In this document: positions 56,245 through 64,000 of the stretch, in pieces
Numbering within the stretch: the stretch's first letter is position 1
How the letters are laid out: every line of letters begins with the position of its first letter
DNA from: Siphonodentalium dalli
Lineage: Eukaryota > Mollusca > Scaphopoda > Gadilida > Siphonodentaliidae
Direction: 5' to 3'
Assembly: GCA_032622095.1 (NCBI GenBank)
Contig: CP136068.1
Location: 149,121,365-149,185,364 of the forward strand
Length of the DNA: 64,000 nucleotides
The notes under the pieces: model-generated
The model's database searches: none
What the model was told of the DNA's origin: nothing
The model's input: only the letters and a program-made list of their open reading frames with translations
Translations under genes and position numbers: made by a program

Positions 56245-56856
56245 TGAGTTAATGATGAGCCCGACGTTGTCCGGGCTATTCAAAAAACAAATTTCAAGTC
56301 GATAGCTCCACCCGTTTCCGAGATCTGGTCTGCGCATGCGCGAAGCTGGCGTCGCACGGGCTCGGCGACCCGATAAAATTCGTATCCGGGGCAAGATACA
56401 TTCACATACCAAATTTTAAGTCGATAACTCGACCCGTTTCCGAGATATCGTCTGCCGGGATTTCTGAGAAGCATTATGCCTATATCAACACTAACTATCC
56501 CCCTAAGCCCTGACCTAAGTGTCATACATACTATAACAATGATGCTGAACACTTTGAGGCAATTATATTGTTGTAATAGTACTATGGCATGCAATAAATC
56601 TCCCCGCATAGGAAACCACTCAAAATCCCGTATATATCTCTGCAGATACTAATAACGTTGAATGGTAAACAAACGCTCTTTATAGCGATGCGTCAAAAAC
56701 AAACGCTCATTAAAATATCACTTGATTAACCACAGCAGTGCCGTTTTTTTTGTGACTGAGATTGGAGAACGGGTGCTCTGAGCTTCTCGGTGGGATTTTA
56801 CACTTACATACGAAATTTGAGCTCAATCTGTACACGCGTTTTGGATTCTATGAAGT

Positions 56857-56893
<37 letters not shown>

Positions 56894-56935
56894 CGGAAGT
56901 CTCAAAATATATAGTATAGACTAGGATTTGTTTTT
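56245..56935. repeat. Interspersed repeat block, copy A
   Basis: 56245-56400 carries AGCCCGACGTTGTCCGGGCT, GTTTCCGAGATCTGGTCTGC and GGGCTCGGCGAC phrases that recur at 63210-63360 and 63600-63760. 56455-56760 (CCGGGATTTCTGAGAAGCAT..., AAACGCTCTTTATAGCGATG) recurs at 62757-63010. Both copies end with an (AC)n(AT)n run (56857-56893; 63141-63175) followed by ACGGAAGTCTCAAAATATAT. No coding capacity. Confidence 0.75.
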
Positions 56936-57363
56936 TGATACAAGTGCCTTTTTGTTGTGACGTCATAACGTCAATAAACTACCTGGTGAACATGCATGTC
57001 AAAACTCAAATACACAATTTAACGGTAACATTAACGTAAACGCGCATTCAATTGATATGCAGGAATGGAATTGAAAAGACGTAATATTTGTTAATGACCT
57101 TATTTCAGACAACAATAAACTCCCAACTGTAGCAGGGTGAAAGCAATGTACGATATATTGACAATAACTGCATTACAATCCAGAGTACCAACAACCAATT
57201 GATCAGGCTGTAGCACATGCTTGACAACAAAGACAAACTCCCAACACCCGTGTAGTTGCCATTGCTTCTAAAATGTATTCGGGGTTGCATATATTGTTCG
57301 TGACATTCTCATATCGGATAAAATGACAAAAACCGTTTTCAATACAGAAATGGGCCTTATAAC

Positions 57364-57825
57364 TTGGACATACATGTAGTCATCCCCAAATACCATGAAC
57401 ATATACATTCGCACATGTGGGGGCGCAGCAATGCAGTAATCGACACCTTAAATCACTATCTGCCACCAGGTTGTTATTGTACCTGTTCCGCGTCAATGCC
57501 AGAATATTGGCGACAAAATACATTACTCCAGAATATGAAAATTACTAACGATAGCGACTGTAATATATGCCAAATTGTAGAATCAATGTCTCACATCTTT
57601 CTTGACTGACGTTTCGTATCAGGTTTTTAAGAACAGTACACAACGGGCTGAACAGCAACATACTAGATATCCAACTTACAACACATATAATTTGGGGTTT
57701 CGCCTGGAAAGAACGTTTGAACGAATTGGTAAGCCGAATTCATATAGAAAGGATCAATGCTATGAGATGCGGCAGGTTATTGAAAGTTAAGGAGGAATGG
57801 GATAGTTGCCAAAAACGTTAAACCC
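57364..57825 (+). pseudogene. LINE ORF2 C-terminal remnant
   Basis: Reads SHMWGRSNAVIDTLNHYL, then CNICQIVESMSHIFLD and a stop where the last cysteine of a CxxC...H...C zinc motif would be (TGA at 57607-57609). Further on another frame gives IIWGFAWKERLNELVSRIHI and ends at TAA near 57826. A CCHC-like motif followed by a short helical tail is typical of the end of ORF2 in several non-LTR retrotransposon clades. Two frames plus a stop mark it as dead. The front part resembles 38105-38150, so a second fragment exists there. Confidence 0.45.
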
Positions 57826-57826
57826 A

Positions 57827-59483
57827 TAGCTCAATAAGGCAATCAAACAATTTTGATATAAAATCAGATGCCATCAATACAAGAACTGGAACCAGCTACC
57901 ACTCGGACGTATTTGTTGTTTTAGTGATATATGTGTATACACAAACACAATAATATGCCACTATATATAATGATTTCGACAGCCGAAATTATATTTGATG
58001 CTATGTTATTTATAAACACTGATCGATACACTGCATGATGTGCATGGTGAGTGAATAGTTTTTGTACAAGGACAACTGCGATCACATCCCGTGATGTCTC
58101 TGTAAATAATAAAATGATTTGTGTGTAATCATTACATATGTGTTTGTATGGCATCACAGTTTATAGTTTACATAAATTGTATAACAATACATAACATATA
58201 AATAATACTAAAAAGGTGACAGAAAACAGGGATGGTTATACTGTTTTTTAAATTGTACGATCACTGATTGAAGTACTTGGGGCGAAGGTTTGACGTTTCT
58301 TGCTGGCTAACTAATTCTGAAACCTTCACAAATAATACCACTCCTGTGGTGGTCTGAATTGGTACTTTGTTCTGTAATATCAACATTGTTGCATGTGAGC
58401 ATACCTGGACACATTGTTTTTAAAGTGTACTTTACGTTCTTTGATTTTCATGAAACAAATGATGTTCGTGCTCAAAAGGTGTTGTTTGAAGCCAAATATA
58501 TGTCGTGCAATATAGTAGAACATATACCACAGGCAAGAGCAAGTAGGCATGACGGGACATGTACGATCAATTCCTTTACTGCAAACTTATGCATCATATA
58601 GGCATCTCCATGATATATTCGGGGAATCAAATGGTGTTGGTTACATTTCTTAAAGTACAACACAGGAAAACGCTTATGTCTCCACATATAAGTAGACTGT
58701 GTTACCTCGAATGTATGTTTAAGCTAAATTTTATGTCCATACAACACAGGACATTTAGAGGCGATTTGATATAGACGTTTACAATGAGGGCTGAAATTCG
58801 TTAACAACTATAACAACTTGGACAATTGCCCACAATTCCATAATGCACTTTAATAATGCCAGAACAAGGTTCCACTCAAAAACTACACCTGCCACGGTCA
58901 GATAATAATGTGGGCAAGTACTTCTTCAAGTAACTTAATAGGAACAGTTTGCCTGCGTTAGTGCTGAATCCTTTGAACATTCAAAACAACGATAGGCGTT
59001 TTCTTACAAACTCCATGTAGGGTTTACCTCCATTGATGACTCGGCAATAGCGCTGCTACCACGGCACTTTGCCCATGTGTTGTGGACTTCCGCGATATTA
59101 AGATATATGCGAAGCGAACAGAGCAACTTGTTGCCCATAATAAGCCCCCCAGCAAACAAAATATCGGACACAATTTATATAATTTCGTACCTTAAGTTTG
59201 GAAAGATTCACTAGAACCAAAGAACTATATGTGTCACGAACAACGAATGTCAAGTCAAACACAAGAGTACAAATTGGCTGCATTTTTGTTGACAAGTACC
59301 TTACTAAAACATTAGTACGGCAATTGTTCTCAAAGCACATAGGACATTTTATTTTGGTGCGATCGGTTCCGCCATTTTGGTGGAAAAACCAGCGCCAAAT
59401 ATAGAAACTCAGACTAGAACAGTCAGTGACAGAGTCGGAAAGGAATTATGACTGGCGCGCTCTAAGTTGAAACTTATAGGTCA
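57827..59483. other. Intergenic, nothing recognised
   Basis: Only short frames; no domain, RNA gene or clear repeat seen. Confidence 0.4.
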
Positions 59484-61414
59484 GGGGCCTGTTTCATGAA
59501 GCAATGTCATAAGATTATCTTAAGATGGACTTAATCTAAGATCTAATGTGGATCTTATGATGTAACTTTTCCGTTTCAAGAACGCGTTTCACAAAACAAG
59601 ATTAAGTCCTACTTAAGTAGTAATTTAAGTTCGCGCGCTTTTAGACTGGCTCTCGACAATTTATTACAGCTATGCACAGAAATGTTGGATCTGTGTATGT
59701 TATATGCCTAGTTACAGTGTCTGGTGACAGATACTAGAGCGAGTCTAAGAATAATCATGATATTTTAATGCAAGGGCGATAATCAGTATAATGACTGGTG
59801 CATACTTAACTGCACGAGCGCGCTTTTTAACTGTGTTTTCGCGTCAGACCCCATCCACACATATCTGCATGCTTCCAAAGCCTATTTTATACAAACGTAA
59901 CGAGCTCAAATATATTATTTCAGTTATTAAAGGAACTTATACATCGTATCTCAGAATGTGAACCTTCACCCATATAACATGCCACTAAGGCGACGCGAGA
60001 CATATGTTCGCTCCTTTCAATGCTGATATTAGGTTCTAATACATTATACGCCTTTTTGAAGCATCTATAATACCAGGAAACCGAATATGTCGCCTCGACG
60101 ACATACACATACAATACACCACAATGGAAGCACTGAGCTAAACGCTCTTTGTTAATTGCCAACATTCACGGAATACTAACACAAAACGCTCTTTATTTAT
60201 ATTGCTATAATGTGAATAGGACTTCATATCGTGCTCCAAATAGACTTATTTCCAATCTGAGACATACTTGTAGAAGCCATGTATAAATGATGGTAATGCC
60301 ATTTGCTCTGGTTCTGTTTACAAATGTGCTAAACGCCTGTTAGAATTAACAAACTGCGTATGCACTTCGAAAGTACGTTATATACGTTGAACGACATTCT
60401 GCATATATGTTTTAATAAAAACCAAATCAACGACTTCTAATAAAGAGCGTTTATAATGAACAACACGTGAACAGACGGCCGGTTCACAGGCCCCTGGGGA
60501 AAATTACTAAAATACCAATATAGACTATACCACTGGTATAGTCTATATTAGTATTTTAGTAATTCCCCCAGGGGTCTAGGGCCGGTTCACAGTGATATTA
60601 TATGTTCTTTCGCGGATCCCGATGTGCCCGCGCGGTCCGTATACTATATACATGCTATATATCGTTTATTTCATAGTTAATAGATTATGATAATATACAT
60701 AATAATAATAATAAAATAACACATATTATGTATTATTATCTTGCCGATATATATACGGGTTACATATACAATACATTTTACAATCAAATTATAACATAAT
60801 AATATAGAAAGGCAAGTAAATAATAATAATAATAATAATAATAGCTGACATAAGCATTTATAAAAAAAACTTAGTATAATCATTCCTCGATGTGAAAATG
60901 TTCGGACTAATTGTCTCAACATGATTATTGTCTACAGTGCGATTGGGTGATTTGAATCGCAAATGATGTTCAACTCTATGTAAATATATTTTTGTTACAG
61001 CAATTAGAAATGTATATATAGTCCAGTCATGGCGGTTTACAGTTAGTAGCGGACTCCCCGCCAATCTTGCAACCCCTGGCCACGTCACTGATATAGCTTA
61101 CCAGTTGGTTATTAAGTACTACCATTTCTGAAACACCCTCCGTGCTAGCAAGGTGTTATTCAGTTAAATGTGTTTATAATAATATATACATGAACTAGAT
61201 CCCATCCACATTTCGGACCAACTGCGGATCACAACGTAGGTCTTAACTTTAAGATTATCTTATAACACCTCACACCAGTCTTAAAGTTAAGACCAAAGCT
61301 AAGACCATCTTAGGTCAAGACTTTGTTCGTGAAACGCACTTATGACTGAAGTTTGAACTTATGACCATCTTAAGTCCCAACTATGTCATAAGTTGCCTTC
61401 ATGAAACAGGGCCC
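59484..61414. mobile_element. 1.9-kb element with inverted terminal repeats
   Basis: Left end GGGGCCTGTTTCATGAAGCA, right end (reverse complement) GGGCCCTGTTTCATGAAGGC. Subterminal regions on both sides are full of TTAAGAT / ATCTTAA and ACTTAAG-type phrases (59505-59630 and 61240-61385). No transposase recognised. Target duplication not resolved. A non-autonomous cut-and-paste element is likely; another palindrome is nested at 60490-60579. Confidence 0.55.
60477..60592. repeat. Near-perfect palindrome flanked by 13-bp direct repeats
   Basis: Arms CCCCTGGGGAAAATTACTAA...TACCA and TGGTATAGTCTATATTAGTA...CAGGGG (about 42 bp each, two or three mismatches) meet at a single central base near 60532. 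GGCCGGTTCACAG occurs immediately outside at 60477-60489 and 60580-60592. Confidence 0.85.
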
Positions 61415-61621
61415 AGGGAGCCATTCAAATTACAGTCCATAAATGAGTTCGCTAAACATTCTGGGCAGTGTTATACACCAGTAGACAGGTGATAACCTAT
61501 ACTGTGTAGCTAGGTGTGTTGTCAATTATGAAATGACCTTGAAAGTCACATGAAGGTCAAGTGCTGAACATTTATTTTTCGACAGACAATGTGGATGTAT
61601 TTCACTATCTAAATATATGAT

Positions 61622-61652
61622 ACTAGCTGATGTGCCCGACTTCGTCCGGGCT
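61622..61652 (-). repeat. Helitron-like 3' end
   Basis: Minus strand: GCCCGGACGAAGTCGGGC hairpin, CACATCAG, then CTAGT. Same architecture as at 56157 and 63203. Confidence 0.5.
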
Positions 61653-61739
61653 ATTTAGGGAGTTCTTTGTGGTCGCCTCCGACTCCGAATAAACGTTGAA
61701 AAGTAGGAGAAAGACAAAACTATTGTTCGATCAGCCCAG

Positions 61740-62160
61740 AAACATGCCTATATGCGCGTATATGAGCGAGGTTAATGTCAAGGTCAAGGACACCGTCGCA
61801 TATGAAATTGGACCCACCCATATTGTTCCCGGAATCAAAGTTGGCCTACATACCAAATTTGAGTCGGATCGGTCGACGTCCATAAACATGCCTATATCAG
61901 CGTATATGAGCGAGGTTAAGGTCAATGACACGGTCGCACGTGGAATTAGACCCGTCCATATTGTTGCCAGGATCAAAGTAGGTCTACATACCAAACTCGA
62001 GTCGGATCGGTCGAGGTCTAGAAACATGCGTATATGAGCGAGGTCAAGACCAAGGCCAAAGACACGATCGCATGTGAAATTAGACGTGCCCATGTTGTTC
62101 CTTGGATCAAAGTAGGCATACATACCAAATTTGAGTCGGATCGGTCGAGCAGTTTTTCAA
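61740..62160. repeat. Three tandem ~140-bp units
   Basis: AAACATGC(C/G)TATA starts units at 61740, 61884 and 62022 (periods 144 and 138). Each contains GAGCGAGGT(T/C), CATA(C)CAAA and GAGTCGGATCGGTCGA. They lie just inside the Helitron-like end at 61622 and probably belong to that element. Confidence 0.85.
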
Positions 62161-62756
62161 TATTTTACCCGATTTGACCTTGAATTGATCATTTTCAAGG
62201 TCAAGGTCATGTCGGGGTCACGATATATAATTTGTGGGTACCCGTTTGAAGGTTAAGACTGACCCGATGAAAAATTCCCCCGTTCCTAGGAACGACAGAC
62301 AAGAATGTTTCACACAATGCGACGTCGACGATCCCCGTGTGTTTTTACACTTATATACACTTATATAAGTTTGAGCTCACCTAGGGCGGAAAAACTTACC
62401 CGATCTGCGTTCTTAGGAACACAACACGCTCCGCGTTCTTAGGTACAAAACACGCTCGTGTCTATACACGCCCAGACCCAGAAGAGGTATGATTTTATTT
62501 AACCTGCACGTGGCCATTGAGCAGCCCCTGACAGAGGTTGTCCACCCTTACGAGATGGTCAATAGTCCCCGCAAAGTTAATCCCGTCGCGAACCCCATCC
62601 TCGCAAAGAGCGGACAGTCAATTAATCCCGTCGTGAACGCCATCACCAACGCGACGTAGTTTTGTTTGGTATCATGTGCTGCGTTCTAAAAATAGGAAAG
62701 CACTTGTTCCCGTATACGTTTGCGTAAATACGAAATTGTGAGTGTTGGTTTGTAAC
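62161..62756. other. Intergenic or element interior, nothing recognised
   Basis: Contains one GACCTTGAATTGATCATTTTC / AAGGTCAAGGTCATGTCGGG stretch resembling the repeats at 29940-30230, then unassigned GC-richer sequence. No gene recognised. Confidence 0.4.
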
Positions 62757-63143
62757 CGGGATTTCTGAGAAGCATTATGCCTATAACTATCCCCTTAAGC
62801 CCTGACATAAGTGGCATACATACTATAACAATGATGTTGTAAGAGTACTATGGCATCCAATAAATCTCCCCGCATAGGAAACTACTCAATGTTCCCGTAT
62901 ATCTCTCTGCAGATGCTAATAACGTTAAATGGTAAACAGACGCTCTTTATAGCGATGCGTCAAAAACAAACGCTCATTAAATAATCACTTGATAACCCAC
63001 GCCGTGCCTTTGCAGTGATTTGGGAGTGGATAAAGGGTGCTCAGAGCTTCTCCAAAACGCGACAACTACGGTGTTCGTGGGTTTTTACACTTATATACGA
63101 ACTTTGAGCTCGATGGGTGCAGTCGTTTTCGATTCTATAAAGT

Positions 63144-63176
<33 letters not shown>

Positions 63177-63202
63177 CGGAAGTCTCAAAATATATAGTAT
63201 AG
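62757..63202. repeat. Interspersed repeat block, copy B
   Basis: Diverged copy of 56455-56935, with the same order of phrases and the same (AC)n(AT)n run near the end. Confidence 0.75.
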
Positions 63203-64000
63203 ACTAGCCGATGAGCCCGACGTTGTCCGGGCTATTCAAAAACCAAATTTCAAGTCGATAGCTCTACCCGTTTCCGAGATCTGGTCTGCGGATGCGCGAA
63301 GCTGGCGTCGCACGGGCTCGGCGACGCGATAAAATTCGTATCCGGGGCAAGATACATTCACATCGTTGGAAAGAGGAAGCGCCACAGATTCTAACCGTGC
63401 AAATTATATTATTCGCGCTATATCGAATCGATTTGTGAGCACCGAACTGAAATATATTAGCGCAAAACGGCGTAAAACAGATTTGACCTCGGCACGTGAA
63501 AAGTTGATCTCGGATCTGAAATATGTTGAGCTCATATTGATCGCCTGGTCAAACTACACACACGTACCAAGTTTCGTCCCGATCGGTCGAGAATCTTCCG
63601 AGATCTGGTCTGCGCATGCGCGAAGCTGGCGTCGCACGGGCTCGGCGACCCGATAAACTTCGTATCCGGGGCAAAATACATTCACATAGCAAATTTCAAG
63701 TCGATAGCTCCACCCGTTTCCGAGATCTCGTCTGCGCATGCGCGAAGCTGGCGCCCCACGGGCTCGCCAATACGACATCGTTCACCGCCTGGTCAAACTA
63801 CACACAAGTACCAAGTTTCGTCCCGATCGGTCGAGAATCGTAGATTTGTATAAATGACAAACAAACATACATACAAACATACAGAGGTCTTCAAAAATAT
63901 ATCTGAGATAGACTAGCAGGTTAGCCCGCCACTGGCATTCGTCTCATGGCTTTGTTTCAGAAACATGACATTTTTTTAATTTAACCAAATTTCAAGTCGA
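63203..64000 (-). repeat. Helitron-like ends and associated repeats
   Basis: ACTAG at 63203-63207 with hairpin GCCCGACGTTGTCCGGGC at 63214-63231 is a further 3' end on the minus strand; another with a degenerate hairpin starts at 63912. Between them TCTGGTCTGCGCATGCGCGA and CAAGTTTCGTCCCGATCGG(T) phrases are repeated (63270/63605/63725; 63569/63812). No gene recognised. Confidence 0.5.

Overview
The window looks like repeat-rich, intron-bearing animal DNA, most likely from a marine mollusc. Evidence: spliced exon fragments with GT/AG borders, many AT-rich interspersed repeats, tRNA-derived SINEs, MITE-like foldbacks, and a repeat ending in a GTGAGCT-type motif next to an ACGGACGG run that I know from bivalve and gastropod genomes. 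No bacterial or organellar features are visible. The species call is inference; animal is confident, mollusc moderate.

Layout. 1-7.5 kb is intergenic, with a family of 69-bp perfect hairpins (4137, 5901, half copy 6179, and 14733 further on) and a 1.1-kb foldback (6337-7463). At 7697-7999 lies an exon of a PRDM9-like SET domain. 8-15 kb holds an old molluscan repeat, a broken LINE endonuclease (11662-12375, minus), a SINE (minus) and a piggyBac-like MITE with TTAA target duplication that carries one of the hairpins. 15.8-21.7 kb contains a C-type lectin gene whose two domain exons (18265-18456 and 21421-21632) join in phase. Upstream sits a 1.3-kb minisatellite of 36-bp units with a 252-bp higher-order period, beside a diverged sister segment with only about one unit. 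22-35.9 kb is a head-to-tail array: near-identical 1.72-kb units followed by two much longer composite copies of the same family, which carry tRNA-like sequences.

The most striking object is 40509-54853: a complete, young 14.3-kb LTR retroelement of the Ty3/Gypsy (Metaviridae) type with an envelope gene. Its 455-bp LTRs differ at two positions and it is flanked by a CATG duplication. In order it has: LTR, leader with a 29-bp minisatellite and a strong splice donor, an unassigned ORF (here ORF0), gag with a CCHC knuckle, a textbook -1 frameshift signal (UUUAAAC, 6-nt spacer, 11-bp perfect stem), a short transframe ORF, pol (protease, RT, RNase H, integrase), 3.1 kb of noncoding DNA with several tandem duplications, an env with signal peptide, furin site, fusion peptide and membrane anchor resembling the baculovirus F/errantivirus Env group, and a 1-kb 3' region with a 180-bp duplication. 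Pol and Env are each interrupted by one frame change, so this copy as written is probably not fully functional, or the assembly has indel errors there.

55-64 kb is repeat DNA: Helitron-like 3' ends, duplicated interspersed repeats, a LINE C-terminal remnant, and a 1.9-kb inverted-terminal-repeat element with a nested palindrome. Apart from the lectin and SET exons I see no convincing host protein-coding sequence.
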